Shown here one piece after another: positions 54,211 to 64,000 of a stretch of 64,000 nucleotides of DNA. Positions within the stretch are counted from its first letter, which is position 1. Every line of letters begins with the position of its first letter. A program made the translations under genes and the position numbers. A model generated the notes under the pieces. The model did not search any database and was not told where the DNA came from. It saw only the letters and a program-made list of their open reading frames with translations. The stretch covers positions 20,055 through 84,054 of the forward strand of contig VBKI01000063.1 of NCBI GenBank assembly GCA_005879535.1. Reading direction: 5' to 3'. The stretch comes from Deltaproteobacteria bacterium (GTDB taxonomy: Bacteria; Myxococcota; Myxococcia; Myxococcales; 40CM-4-68-19).

Positions 54211-55587
54211 TCAGAACCTGCAAGCGGTCGGGGAGGTGCACTTGCACACGCCCGACACGCAAGACCACCCGACGCCATTGTCGGCGGCGCAGTTGACGCA
54301 TTCGGCTCCGCAGCAGGCGTTCGTGTTCCCGACGCAGACGCCGCCGCTGAGGATGTAGCCGCCGTCGCACGCGCTGCCGCAGCTCGTTCCGTTGCAGGTC
54401 GCGTGCGCGTGGGGATCGGCCGGCGCGGAACAGGGCGTGCAGCTCGTTCCGCATGAGCTCGTGCTCGTGTTCGAGATGCAGGCGTTGTCGCAGGCGTGCG
54501 TCCCTGCCCCGCAGCTCGAGCACACTCCGGCCGCGCAGAGATGGCTGGCGCAATCCACCGGCACGGTGCAGTTCTGGCCGTCGGCGCACGGGCGTCCTTG
54601 CGTCACGCAGATCCCCCCGCAATCGACGCCGGTCTCGTCCTGGTTGCGGATCGAGTCCGTGCAGGAGTCCGGCACGCAGGATCCGCCGCCGACGTGGAAC
54701 CCGGCTCTGCAGGAAACGAATACGCAGGTCCCACCGCTGCAGATTCCGATGCCGTTCGCGTACACCGTGGTGCAGTCGACGCAGCCCGACCCGCAGCAGG
54801 TGCTCTGATTGGAGACGCAGACATTTCCAACCTGCACGTACTCGGAATCGCAAGCGGTCAGCGTGCAAGCGCCCGCCGCGCATGCGCCGGTGCCATGGCT
54901 GAATGCGGTCGTGCAGTCGGCACAGGCGAACCCGCAACATTGGTTGGTGTCCGCGGCGCACGAGGACCCGGTCACGTGAAACCCGCTTCCGCAGGTGAAG
55001 CCACACACGTTTCGTCCGCAGGACGCCGTCCCGTTGACGACGGCGGCGCAGTCCGCGCCTGTGGAACAGCGGGCACCCGGCGCGCACTTTGTCGCGCACG
55101 TACCGCCACAGTCTATGTCGCTCTCGTCCCCGTCCCGGATCCGATCGGTACACGACGGTGCGCACGAGCCGTTGGTGCAGATGCCGCTGATGCAGCTCGT
55201 CGCCCCATTGCAACCGGCGCCGAATCCGCATTTCGCCGGGCAGCTTCCGCCGCAGTCGACGTCGGTCTCGTCGCCGTCCTTCAACCCATTCGAGCAGGCG
55301 CTCGCGGCGCACGCACCGTCCAGGCAGATCCCGCTCGTGCAGTCGCGCGCCACGGCGCAGGCGATCCCGTTCGCACATCTCTGCGGACAGCTACCGCCGC
55401 AGTCGACGCCCGTCTCCGCTCCGTTCCGGACGCCGTCGCCGCAGGTGGCCTCCAGGCAGGTGCCGCGAATGCAGGACAGCCCTGCGCCGCAAGGGTTGTT
55501 CGCGTCATCGCAGATGGAGGCGGGAGACGCGCCGCAGCCCGCGAGCAGCAGGAGGAACGCGCAGGCGAGGATGCTGCGGAGGCTCAT
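54211..55587 (-). CDS. Cysteine-rich lipoprotein with DCGGxC modules
   Basis: 458 residues, lipobox 'LLLLAGC'. By my count about 74 residues (16%) are Cys. Four modules of the type 'DGDETDVDCGGSCPAKC' recur, plus 'CCGxxCxDCTT' units. The acidic DxDxxETDxDC pattern may bind calcium; Cys probably form disulfides outside the cell. A characteristic myxobacterial surface-protein architecture with no known function. It starts 1 nt after the TPR gene stop, so they share a transcript. Confidence 0.75.
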   Translation of the reverse strand: MSLRSILACAFLLLLAGCGASPASICDDANNPCGAGLSCIRGTCLEATCGDGVRNGAETGVDCGGSCPQRCANGIACAVARDCTSGICLDGACAASACSNGLKDGDETDVDCGGSCPAKCGFGAGCNGATSCISGICTNGSCAPSCTDRIRDGDESDIDCGGTCATKCAPGARCSTGADCAAVVNGTASCGRNVCGFTCGSGFHVTGSSCAADTNQCCGFACADCTTAFSHGTGACAAGACTLTACDSEYVQVGNVCVSNQSTCCGSGCVDCTTVYANGIGICSGGTCVFVSCRAGFHVGGGSCVPDSCTDSIRNQDETGVDCGGICVTQGRPCADGQNCTVPVDCASHLCAAGVCSSCGAGTHACDNACISNTSTSSCGTSCTPCSAPADPHAHATCNGTSCGSACDGGYILSGGVCVGNTNACCGAECVNCAADNGVGWSCVSGVCKCTSPTACRF

Positions 55588-55588
55588 C

Positions 55589-56263
55589 TCAGAAGGCGAA
55601 CCAGAAACCGGCTCCCGCGGCGGCGGCCACCGCGGAAACGACGTACAGCACGGTAGCGCGCGACCGCCTCGATTCCGCTTCGCTGCGCAGGCGCGCGTCG
55701 TCCGTCGGTGAGACGGTGCCCTGCTGATGCAGCTGCGCCAGCTGGTTCGTGGCGGAGCGAGCTCCCAGGCTCTCCGCGACCGCCACCGCCAGCAGCGCGC
55801 CGGCGGTGCCTCCCGCGACCATCGCGGGCCAGCGAACGTGCGACGCGACCTGTGGCCCCGGCATCGCCGCGGGCAGCGCCGCCGGGGGCGCTGGTCGCGC
55901 CGAGCTTTCCCTTCGCAGCGCCTCTTCGACTTGCTGGAGCAGGTCCTGCGCGATCGGCGCGCTGCGGTTCTCGGGATCCGCACGCAGGAACGATCCGTAG
56001 AGCGATGCGGCCTTGCGGAGATCGCCGAGCTTGCGGTGGCACTGGGCGATGTTGAAGAGCAGCGCCGGCGCGGCCTTCGCCTCGTAGGCGGATTCGAACA
56101 GCTGCCTCGCGTCGGCGAAATGCCCCAGGTCGTACTGCCGCTGGCCTTTCTCGTAGAGCGAGCGCGCCAACTCGACGGCGGGATCGGGCTGTGCCAGAGC
56201 GACGCCCGGCCGCGACAGCGCGACGGCTGCGATCAGGATCGCGGGCAGGCTGCGGCGCGCCAT
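55589..56263 (-). CDS. TPR-containing envelope protein
   Basis: 224 residues. Signal peptide ('LPAILIAAVALSRPGVALA'), about two TPR repeats ('YEKGQRQYDLGHFADARQLFESAYEA', 'ALLFNIAQCHRKLGDLRKAASLYGSF'), then a Pro/Ala linker and two C-terminal helices ('WPAMVAGGTAGALLAVAVAES' and 'VLYVVSAVAAAAGAGFWFAF'). A common myxobacterial layout; probably a scaffold with the Cys-rich lipoprotein. ATG 56263 is chosen over the one 15 bases upstream. Confidence 0.75.
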   Translation of the reverse strand: MARRSLPAILIAAVALSRPGVALAQPDPAVELARSLYEKGQRQYDLGHFADARQLFESAYEAKAAPALLFNIAQCHRKLGDLRKAASLYGSFLRADPENRSAPIAQDLLQQVEEALRRESSARPAPPAALPAAMPGPQVASHVRWPAMVAGGTAGALLAVAVAESLGARSATNQLAQLHQQGTVSPTDDARLRSEAESRRSRATVLYVVSAVAAAAGAGFWFAF

Positions 56264-56326
56264 CGAATACCCTCGCAAGGGAACCCGACGCTAACACGAG
56301 GGGTCGGCCGGCCCGAAAGGCGATTC

Positions 56327-57472
56327 TCAGCCGGCGAGGAGGTGGCGGGCGATGACGATCCGCTGGATCTCGCTCGAGCCCTCGTAGATGGTGGTGATCC
56401 GCACGTCGCGGTAATGCCGCTCCACCGGGAACTCTCCGATGTAGCCGTAACCACCGTGCACCTGCACCGCCGCGTCGCATGCCTTGTTCGCCTTTTCGCT
56501 GGCGAACAGCTTGGCCATGGCCGCTTCGCGCGCGAAAGGCTTTCCCGCTTCCTTCACCGCTGCAGCCCGGAGCGCCAGCAGCCGCGCAGCATCCAGCTCC
56601 GTCGCCGCGTCGGCGAGCGCGAATCGGATCCCCTGGTAGGTCGCGATCGGCTGACCGAAGGCTTTGCGCTCCTGCGCGTAGCGGACGGCCGATTCCAATG
56701 CCGCCGTGCCGATTCCGATGGCTTGGCAGGCGATGCCGATCCGCCCGGAATCGAGGCCGGCGAGCGCGATGGAAAAGCCGCGGCCGTCCGGCCCCAGCAT
56801 CGCGCTCGCCGGCACGCGCACATCCTCGAAGGCCAGCGAGACGGTGCTCGAAGCGCGCAGCCCCATCTTGTCCTCGTGGCGGCCCACGTGGAGCCCTTTG
56901 GCTCCGCCTTCCACGAGAAAGCAGCTGATGCCCTTCGGCCCTTCGACGCCGGTGCGCGCCCAGACGATGATCACTCCCGCCTCATCCCCCGAGGTGATCC
57001 ACTGCTTGCTGCCGTTGATCACGTAATCATCGCCGTCGCGGCGGGCGGCGGTGCGCAGCGCGCCCGCATCGGAACCCGCGTGGGGTTCGGAGAGGCCGAA
57101 ACTCGCCGCGATGAAACGGCCGGAAGTGATCTCGGGCAGGTACCGGCGCTTCTGCGCGTCGCTGCCGAATCGATTGATGGTCTCGGCGACCAGGTTGTTC
57201 ACCGCCATGGTCACCGCCGTGGAGGCGCAACCCTGGGCGATCTCCATCATCGCGAGCGCATACGCGACCGCGCCGGCGTGCGCGCCGCCATATTCCTCGG
57301 GGATGTTGACGCCCATCATCCCCAGCTCGGCGAGCTCGGCGATCTGCTGGCGAGGAAAGCGCCCTTCGCGGTCGAGGCGGGCAGCAAGGGGCGCCAACGT
57401 CTTCTGGGCGTAATTGCGGGCGGTATCGCGGACCAGCGCCTGCGCTTCGGTGAGCTCGAAAAGCCTACTCAT
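56327..57472 (-). CDS. Acyl-CoA dehydrogenase
   Basis: 381 residues. 'FGLSEPHAGSDAGAL' and 'GSKQWITSGDEAG' bind FAD and substrate; 'TIYEGSSEIQR' carries the catalytic Glu. Full length and intact. Its start overlaps the end of the winged-helix gene by 8 bases. Likely short- or branched-chain acyl-CoA; specificity not readable. Confidence 0.93.
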   Translation of the reverse strand: MSRLFELTEAQALVRDTARNYAQKTLAPLAARLDREGRFPRQQIAELAELGMMGVNIPEEYGGAHAGAVAYALAMMEIAQGCASTAVTMAVNNLVAETINRFGSDAQKRRYLPEITSGRFIAASFGLSEPHAGSDAGALRTAARRDGDDYVINGSKQWITSGDEAGVIIVWARTGVEGPKGISCFLVEGGAKGLHVGRHEDKMGLRASSTVSLAFEDVRVPASAMLGPDGRGFSIALAGLDSGRIGIACQAIGIGTAALESAVRYAQERKAFGQPIATYQGIRFALADAATELDAARLLALRAAAVKEAGKPFAREAAMAKLFASEKANKACDAAVQVHGGYGYIGEFPVERHYRDVRITTIYEGSSEIQRIVIARHLLAG

Positions 57473-57947
57473 TCACCGCCGATGTAGCAGGCGGGGCGCT
57501 GGGACGCGAGTACACTTTGTACATCTTCTCGAATTCGGAGGCGAAGTCGGGCAGGCGCTTCCGCAGGACGGCGCGGTCGATCAGGACGCCGTCGATCGTG
57601 ACCAGCTGGAACTCGCGGGCAACGGCAAACCCTTTCTCGGTGATGCTCCAGCGGGCGTGGCCGTCTTCGCGCAAGACGCCCAGCCGGACGAAGTCGTTGA
57701 GGGCGCGCGCAAGGAAGGTGTGCCAGCGGGCCAACCTGCGCTCGAGCGGGTTCGACTCCCAGTCGCGGGCGCTGAGCGGAACGATGTCGCGGATGTGCAC
57801 GTAGATGTCGCTGATGCCGGCGTTGCCGCCGCCGAACAACAGCGCCGAAAGGAGGGGCGCGCAGAACGTCTGCCGGGGCGTGAGATGCTCGGACATGTCG
57901 GCCCCCGTGCCCCAGCCGTCTTTCGGTACTGCACCCTGAATGACCAT
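57465..57947 (-). CDS. Small winged-helix protein, Mrr N-terminal-like
   Basis: 160 residues. 'FCAPLLSALLFGGGNAGISDIYVHIRDIV' and 'WSITEKGFAVAREFQ' resemble the winged-helix N-terminal domain of Mrr-type restriction proteins, but no nuclease domain follows. ATG 57947 has a G-run ribosome site; ATG 57896 is possible. It sits between two acyl-CoA dehydrogenase genes on the same strand and may regulate them (inferred). Confidence 0.6.
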   Translation of the reverse strand: MVIQGAVPKDGWGTGADMSEHLTPRQTFCAPLLSALLFGGGNAGISDIYVHIRDIVPLSARDWESNPLERRLARWHTFLARALNDFVRLGVLREDGHARWSITEKGFAVAREFQLVTIDGVLIDRAVLRKRLPDFASEFEKMYKVYSRPSAPPATSAVNE

Positions 57948-57973
57948 CTGAGCCCCCCAGGCCCTGGTCGCGG

Positions 57974-59113
<1,140 letters not shown>

Positions 59114-59192
59114 GTTGCGAGGCTCTCGAAGCGTGGAGGGAAAGCGGGTCTTTGATGCTACACGCGCCCCGGGGGCGGAGCAAATGGCCGCT

Positions 59193-59212
59193 GCCGCACC
59201 GAAAGGTGCGGC
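59193..59212. terminator. Strong hairpin with GAAA loop, terminator-like
   Basis: Perfect 8-bp stem GCCGCACC/GGTGCGGC with a GAAA loop on the plus strand. It lies 7 bases beyond the YHS gene's stop. No T tract follows, so it may stabilise or process mRNA rather than terminate. Confidence 0.4.
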
Positions 59213-59219
59213 TCATCGG

Positions 59220-59510
59220 TCATCTGACCGACCTTTTTGCGTACTTCGCCGGATCCTTGTCGAAATCCGGCTTGCAGTCGGGGCAGCAGAACGCGTAGAC
59301 GCGACCCTCGTACGTCGCGAACTCGGTTTCCGGCCCGACCCGGAAAACGTCTCCGGACACTGGACACTTCGCCCACGTCCCTCGCGCCGGCTGCTTCTCG
59401 AACGACGTCGGCGCGTCGCGGTGCTCTCCCTTGCGCGCATGGTTCGCAGGGTGTTCGTGGGCGATGGCCGGTACGGCCGCCAAAGCCAGCGCGAGGAGCA
59501 GCGCCTTCAC
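59220..59510 (-). CDS. Secreted YHS-domain protein
   Basis: 96 residues. Signal peptide ('[16 protein letters not shown]'), a His-rich segment ('[15 protein letters not shown]'), then a YHS-type metal-binding domain with '[11 protein letters not shown]' and '[19 protein letters not shown]'. Probably binds a metal in the periplasm. GTG start overlaps the acyl-CoA dehydrogenase stop (GTGA). Confidence 0.8.
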   Translation of the reverse strand: MKALLLALALAAVPAIAHEHPANHARKGEHRDAPTSFEKQPARGTWAKCPVSGDVFRVGPETEFATYEGRVYAFCCPDCKPDFDKDPAKYAKRSVR

Positions 59511-60661
59511 TGGGCTCCAGCCTGCGCCAGCAGATTGCGGGCGATCACCATGCGCTGGATCTGCGAGGTTCCCTCGTAGATCTGGAGCAGCTTGGCGTCC
59601 CGCATCAATTTCTCGACGGGATATTCCTTGGTGTAACCATATCCGCCGAAGATCTGGACGGCGTCGGTCGCCACCGCCATGGCCGAGTCGGCACCGAACG
59701 CCTTGGCGTACGACGACTCGATCGCGTCCAGCTTCCCTTGCCCGATGCTCCAGGAGGCCTTCAGCATCAAGAGCCGGGTCGCCTCGTACTTCATCGCCAT
59801 GTCGGCGAGCATGAACTGCACCGCCTGGAACTGCGCGATGGGCTGGCCGAACGCCTTGCGCTCCAGCGCGTACCGGCGGCTCTCGTCGAGCGCGCGCCGC
59901 ATGATCCCGCAGGCCCCGGCGGCGATCCACGGGCGGCTGCGATCGAAGGTCTTCATCGCGATCTTGAAACCCTGGCCCTCGTCGCCGACCAGGTTCGCCC
60001 GGGTGAGCTTGACGTCCTCGAGGATCACGTCGGAGGTGTCGCTCGCGCGCTGCCCGAGCTTGTCCTCCTTGCGGCCTACCGAGACGCCGGGGGCATCGCG
60101 CGGCACGACGAAGCAGGTGATCCCCTTGTGCCGGTCGCGCGGCTCGCCGATGCGGCCGAAGATCGTGTACCACGCGGCGAAGCGGGCGTTGGTGATCCAG
60201 CGCTTCTGGCCGGTCATCACGTACTCGTCGCCCACCTTTCTCACCGTGGTGCGCATGCCGGCCACGTCGCTGCCCGCGTCCGGCTCGGAGCAGGCGTATG
60301 CCGCGAAGATCGGGGCGTCGGTCAGCATTCCCAGCCATTTCTTCTGCTGCTCCTGGGTGCCCGCGAGCATGATCGGCATGGCGGCCAGGTTGTTGCCGAA
60401 CATCGTGGTGCCGATGCCCGCGCAGCCGTAGTTCACCTCCTCCGCCATCAGGACGTGATCGAGGGTGGAGAGCCCCAGGCCGCCGACTTCCTGCGGAAGC
60501 TCCACGTTCATCAGGCCGATCTCCCAGGCCTGCTCGCAGATCTCCTTCGGGAAGGTGCCGTGCTCGTCCAGCTTCCCCGCGACGGGGATGATCTTCTCCC
60601 GCGTGAACTTGCGGGCGGTGTCCACCAGGCGTTCCTGCTCGTCGGTCAGCTTGAAATCCAT
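59507..60661 (-). CDS. Acyl-CoA dehydrogenase
   Basis: 384 residues. '[19 protein letters not shown]', '[15 protein letters not shown]' and '[19 protein letters not shown]' with catalytic Glu; resembles medium-chain enzymes. It is 4 nt after the crotonase stop, so translation is likely coupled. Confidence 0.93.
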   Translation of the reverse strand: MDFKLTDEQERLVDTARKFTREKIIPVAGKLDEHGTFPKEICEQAWEIGLMNVELPQEVGGLGLSTLDHVLMAEEVNYGCAGIGTTMFGNNLAAMPIMLAGTQEQQKKWLGMLTDAPIFAAYACSEPDAGSDVAGMRTTVRKVGDEYVMTGQKRWITNARFAAWYTIFGRIGEPRDRHKGITCFVVPRDAPGVSVGRKEDKLGQRASDTSDVILEDVKLTRANLVGDEGQGFKIAMKTFDRSRPWIAAGACGIMRRALDESRRYALERKAFGQPIAQFQAVQFMLADMAMKYEATRLLMLKASWSIGQGKLDAIESSYAKAFGADSAMAVATDAVQIFGGYGYTKEYPVEKLMRDAKLLQIYEGTSQIQRMVIARNLLAQAGAQ

Positions 60662-60665
60662 TTCC

Positions 60666-61439
60666 TCATCTTCCTGTGAATTTGGCGGGTCGCTTCTCCA
60701 CGAAGGCGCGCATGCCTTCGCGGCGGTCCTCAGTATCGAACAAGAGAGCGAACGACTCTGCTTCCTGGCGGTTCGCAGCCCGCAGCGTCATGTCGTAGCC
60801 GCGCTCCACGAGGCGCTTGGCACGCCCCACGGCCAATGGCCCCTTTTCGGCGATCTTGCCTGCGACGGTGCGGCAGTGTTCGAGGAGCTTCTCGCGCGGC
60901 AAGACGGCGTTGACCAGGCCCATCTCGAGGGCGCGCTTCGCGTCCACCCAGTCGCCCGTGAAGATCATCTCCTTGGCGCGCAGCTTGCCCACCAGCCGGA
61001 CCAATCGCTGCGTCCCGCCGAAGCCCGGACAGACGCCAAGGGTCACTTCCGGCAGACCCAGCCGGGCGTTCTCGCTGGCAAAGATCATGTCGCAGGCCAC
61101 CGCCAGCTCGAGGCCTCCGCCCAGCGCGTAGCCGTTCACCGCCGCGATGGTGGCGGAGGGGATGTCCTCGATCAGCGCGGTGAGCACGTGGCCCAGCTCG
61201 CTGAACTCGCGGGCCCGCCACGGTCCCATCGGAACCATCTCCGCGATGTCCGCGCCGGCGACGAAGGCGCGCTCGCCGGCCCCGGTGAGGATGATGACGC
61301 GGGAGTCGGCGCATTCACGGACCGCCTGCGTCAGCTCGCGGAGCGTCTGCGAGTTCAGCGCGTTGAGCGCCTTCGGCCGGTTGACGGTGATGGTCGAGAT
61401 GGACGGCTCGTGCTCGACCAGGATGTTCTCGTAGGCCAT
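60666..61439 (-). CDS. Enoyl-CoA hydratase (crotonase)
   Basis: 257 residues. '[11 protein letters not shown]' and '[15 protein letters not shown]' form the oxyanion hole; both catalytic Glu ('GGGLEL', '[18 protein letters not shown]') are present. Hydrates short-chain enoyl-CoA. Starts 2 nt after the HBD stop. Confidence 0.94.
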   Translation of the reverse strand: MAYENILVEHEPSISTITVNRPKALNALNSQTLRELTQAVRECADSRVIILTGAGERAFVAGADIAEMVPMGPWRAREFSELGHVLTALIEDIPSATIAAVNGYALGGGLELAVACDMIFASENARLGLPEVTLGVCPGFGGTQRLVRLVGKLRAKEMIFTGDWVDAKRALEMGLVNAVLPREKLLEHCRTVAGKIAEKGPLAVGRAKRLVERGYDMTLRAANRQEAESFALLFDTEDRREGMRAFVEKRPAKFTGR

Positions 61440-61441
61440 GG

Positions 61442-62287
61442 TCAATACCTGTAGAAGCCGTGCTTCGTCTTCCGCCCGAGCCAGCCCGCGTCGACGTACT
61501 GCCGCAGCAGGGGCGCGGGCCGGTACTTGTCCTCGCCGAGCCCGCGATGCAGCACCTCGGCGATGGAGAGGCAGGTGTCGAGCCCGATGAAGTCCGCCAG
61601 GGCGAGAGGGCCCATCGGGACGTTGGTGCCGAGCTTCATCGCAGTGTCGATGTCCTCCGCGGACGCCAGCCCTTCCTGGAGCGCGAAACAGGCCTCGTTC
61701 AGCATCGGGATGAGGATGCGGTTGACGATGAATCCCGGCATGTCTTTCGACAGCACGGTGATCTTTCCCATCCGCTCCGCCAGCGCGCGCGTGGTCGCGT
61801 AGGTTGCATCGCTCGTCTGCGTACCGCGGATGATCTCGACGAGCTGCATGACCGGCACCGGGTTCATGAAGTGCATCCCGATCACGCGCTCCGGGTTGGG
61901 GACGGTCGTCGCGATGCGCGTGATGGGAATGGACGACGTATTCGTGGCCAGTACGGCGTCCCGGGGCATGGCCCGGGCGAGGCCGGCAAAGACCTTCTTC
62001 TTCACCTCCTCGTTTTCCGTCACCGCCTCCACCGCGTACTGCGCCGCCCGGGCATCCTCCAACGCGCCGGCTTTCAGGCGCGAAATGGTTGCCTGGGCCT
62101 CCTCGCCCTTGAGCTTTCCCTTGCCCACCGCCTTGTCGAGCTGGCCGCGGATGCCGGCGAGTCCCTTCTGGACCAGGTCGGGGGCGACGTCGATCAGGAT
62201 GACGTCGATGCCGCTCTGCGCCGCGACCTGCGCAATCCCCGCGCCCATCTGCCCGGCGCCCACCACCGCCAGCGTCTTGACATCCAA
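61442..62287 (-). CDS. 3-hydroxybutyryl-CoA dehydrogenase
   Basis: 281 residues. NAD site 'VVGAGQMGAGIAQVAAQSG', catalytic His in 'GMHFMNPVPVMQLVEII', 'VNRILIPMLNEA' and the C-terminal 'LGRKTKHGFYRY'. First gene of the HBD-Crt-acyl-CoA dehydrogenase run. A purine-rich AGGAG lies upstream. Confidence 0.96.
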   Translation of the reverse strand: MDVKTLAVVGAGQMGAGIAQVAAQSGIDVILIDVAPDLVQKGLAGIRGQLDKAVGKGKLKGEEAQATISRLKAGALEDARAAQYAVEAVTENEEVKKKVFAGLARAMPRDAVLATNTSSIPITRIATTVPNPERVIGMHFMNPVPVMQLVEIIRGTQTSDATYATTRALAERMGKITVLSKDMPGFIVNRILIPMLNEACFALQEGLASAEDIDTAMKLGTNVPMGPLALADFIGLDTCLSIAEVLHRGLGEDKYRPAPLLRQYVDAGWLGRKTKHGFYRY

Positions 62288-62348
62288 GGTCGGACTCCTG
62301 CGAAGAGGGGCCGGAATAAGCCAGCTTAGGATGCGGAGTCAAATGCGG

Positions 62349-62354
62349 TAACTT
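62349..62354 (+). promoter_or_regulatory. Candidate -10 box (TAACTT), leaderless
   Basis: GG-TAACTT ends 6 nt before GTG 62361. Same octamer as at the GST gene. The 73-base gap to the divergent HBD gene must hold both promoters. Confidence 0.35.
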
Positions 62355-62360
62355 CGTCGT

Positions 62361-64000
62361 GTGGAGCAGCGCGTCTGCCAGGGAATCGTCGACGATGCGG
62401 CCGCGATCTGCGGGGCGCTGGTGGCGGAGCTGCGCCTCCGCGGGGACCTGCTGGACGGCAACGGCGCGACCGCGAAGCTGGTGCAGGCGGCGGTCGGGGG
62501 GACGTTGGCAACGCCGCGGGCGCGGCGCGAGGCCACGGCGCGCGGTCTTCAAGAGCTGGTCTCCTCCGGCGCGCTGGCCGATGCGGCGGGCGTCGAGCGG
62601 AGCGTCCATCTCGCGAGGTGTCCTCCTCAAGTTGCGCATGCCCTCGACCTCGGGCGCCTGGCGCCCTCCGAGCTCTGGTGCGCCGACGTTCCGCTCAGCG
62701 TAGAGAGCGACGCGGCGGGAATGCTCCGGCTCGTGCTGGACAAGGAGCCGCGGCGGTCGTTGCTGCGAGCGCTGCGTGGCGTCGGGCACGAGGCCTCCCT
62801 GCAGCTCGCACAGGAACGTGGCCGCCAGCGGGCACTCGCCGATCTGGCGCGCGCGCGCCAGAACCTGGGCGCTCTGGCCGCCGCCGCCGCCCGCCTGAGG
62901 CGGGAGACGGAGCGCCGCGACGTGCTGCACGCCATCGCCGACGAGCTGCGCAAGCTCGGATTCGAGAGCGCGCTGCTGCTCGCCGGTCCCGAGGGAGTGA
63001 CGCTCGCGCACATGTCGCACAAGCGGGCGGTGATCGACGAGGCGATGAAGCTGATCGGGATCCGCAGGATGAGCGAGCTCCTGCCCATCGATCCCGCGAA
63101 GTCGCCGTTGCTCGACACCCTCCTCAAGTCGCCCGAGCCGGTCGTGGAAGTACGCTCGCACCAGCTCTTGCGCGCCATCTGGGGAAGGCGGGCATCGGAG
63201 CCGGCGCGGGAGCGACTCATCGACCTCCTTCGCCTGTCGCACGTCGTTGCCGCCCCGCTCCGCGGAGCGGGCGACCACGCCTTGGGCATCCTCCTCGCCG
63301 CCCCCCAGGAAGGCACAGAGGCGGACCTGGGCGTGCTCAGCTCGTTCGCGCTCCAGGCGGCCCTCGCTCTCGAGCGAACGGTGATGCGCGAGCGGATGCG
63401 CGAGCAGGCGGCGATGATCGAGGACGCCGTCGAGGAACGCACGCGCGTCCTCCGCGAGGCCAACGCGCGGCTCCAGGAGGCGGATCGGCGCAAGGACAAC
63501 TTCCTCGCCAACGTCTCCCACGAGCTGCGTTCGCCCCTGGTGACGATGATCGGTTACACCGAGCTGCTGCTGGCGGAGAAGATGGGCCAGGTGAACGAGC
63601 GCCAGCGGCAGTGCCTGCAGGTGGCGCGCTCCTCGGGAAAGCGGCTGCGCATGTTCATCGAGGAGCTGCTCGACTTCTCCCGCTTCGAGCTGACGCGCGA
63701 GTCGATGACCTTCCAGCCCTTCGATCTGCGCGAGGCCGTCACCCAGGCGCTCGCGGGCCTCGCGCCACGTTTCCTCGAGCGCCGCCTCAACGTGCGCCAG
63801 CGCGTTCCGCACGACGCGCCGCCGGTCCTCGGCGACCGCGACCGGATCCTGCAGGTCCTCAGCAATCTCTTGTCGAACGCCGAGCGCCACTGCCGCGACG
63901 GCGGCAAGGTCGTCCTCTCCGCCCAGCAGCGCCGCGGCTTCATGGTGGTGTCCGTACAGGACAACGGCACGGGAATCCCGGCCGCGCACATGGCGAAGAT
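62361..64000 (+). CDS. Sensor histidine kinase, C-terminus beyond window
   Basis: 546 codons without a stop, cut by the window edge. No membrane helix is seen. An N-terminal 200-residue region of unknown type is followed by a coiled coil, a GAF-like domain ('VVAAPLRGAGDHALGILLAAP', ending about 340), another coiled coil, then the kinase core: 'NVSHELRSPLVTMIGYTELL' with phospho-His387, N-box 'LSNLLSNAERH' (about 500) and G1 'DNGTGIP' (534). Cytoplasmic sensing is likely. A receiver domain beyond the end cannot be excluded. Confidence 0.88.
   Translation, partial: MEQRVCQGIVDDAAAICGALVAELRLRGDLLDGNGATAKLVQAAVGGTLATPRARREATARGLQELVSSGALADAAGVERSVHLARCPPQVAHALDLGRLAPSELWCADVPLSVESDAAGMLRLVLDKEPRRSLLRALRGVGHEASLQLAQERGRQRALADLARARQNLGALAAAAARLRRETERRDVLHAIADELRKLGFESALLLAGPEGVTLAHMSHKRAVIDEAMKLIGIRRMSELLPIDPAKSPLLDTLLKSPEPVVEVRSHQLLRAIWGRRASEPARERLIDLLRLSHVVAAPLRGAGDHALGILLAAPQEGTEADLGVLSSFALQAALALERTVMRERMREQAAMIEDAVEERTRVLREANARLQEADRRKDNFLANVSHELRSPLVTMIGYTELLLAEKMGQVNERQRQCLQVARSSGKRLRMFIEELLDFSRFELTRESMTFQPFDLREAVTQALAGLAPRFLERRLNVRQRVPHDAPPVLGDRDRILQVLSNLLSNAERHCRDGGKVVLSAQQRRGFMVVSVQDNGTGIPAAHMAK

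Overview
The window is high-GC, gene-dense DNA, most likely from a Myxococcota (myxobacterial / former delta-proteobacterial) chromosome. The evidence is several surface or secreted proteins with Pro-Asp-Ala-Gly linkers or Cys-rich 'DCGGxC' modules, a membrane Ser/Thr kinase, many small outer-membrane barrels, and large sets of acyl-CoA catabolism genes. No rRNA, tRNA, CRISPR array, transposase or prophage was found. No stretch over 300 bases lacks a gene. Genes sit in tight runs with 1-14 nt ATGA/GTGA/TGATG overlaps.

Layout. 0-8 kb: small membrane protein, molybdopterin oxidoreductase, guaA with an outer-membrane barrel, a vapBC toxin-antitoxin pair, and a Rieske oxygenase that appears split into two genes, followed by a zinc-ribbon methyltransferase. 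8-14 kb: two paralogous GT39-type membrane glycosyltransferases, separated by a lipoprotein/barrel pair that lies between imperfect direct repeats; the second is joined to a frame-broken GT2 domain. 14-22 kb: MMPL/RND and AI-2E exporters, a YprB-like nuclease, mutT, a yfgM-bamB pair, a barrel and an MDR oxidoreductase. 22-25 kb: ergothioneine operon egtC-egtB-egtD. 25-36 kb: terC-like, der, miaB, era, cyclophilin, an RNase III-GrpB fusion, meaB, an acyl-CoA dehydrogenase and a Ser/Thr kinase. 36-48 kb: GT87, acyl-CoA carboxyltransferase, gamma-glutamyltransferase, clpS-clpA, a lipoprotein, then methylglutaconyl-CoA hydratase-like, HMG-CoA lyase, the B12 subunit of methylmalonyl-CoA mutase, a methyltransferase and an HxlR regulator. 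48-56 kb: a 1025-residue secreted protein, the mutase catalytic subunit, a GST, a Cys-rich lipoprotein and a TPR protein. 56-62 kb: three acyl-CoA dehydrogenases, crotonase and 3-hydroxyacyl-CoA dehydrogenase with two small interposed genes. 62-64 kb: a histidine kinase running off the end.

How the genes fit together: carboxyltransferase, MeaB, both mutase subunits, HMG-CoA lyase, two crotonases, four acyl-CoA dehydrogenases and an HBD outline degradation of branched-chain amino acids and fatty acids through propionyl-, methylmalonyl- and acetyl-CoA. Housekeeping translation, RNA and GTPase genes lie between these blocks.

Strongest non-gene signals: (i) three covarying REP-like palindromes at the 3' ends of genes, two of which supply the gene's own stop codon; (ii) a recurring -10-like TANNNT hexamer 5-12 nt before the start codon of nine operon-leading genes that lack clear Shine-Dalgarno sites, suggesting widespread leaderless mRNAs; (iii) the split Rieske oxygenase; (iv) the RNase III-GrpB fusion.
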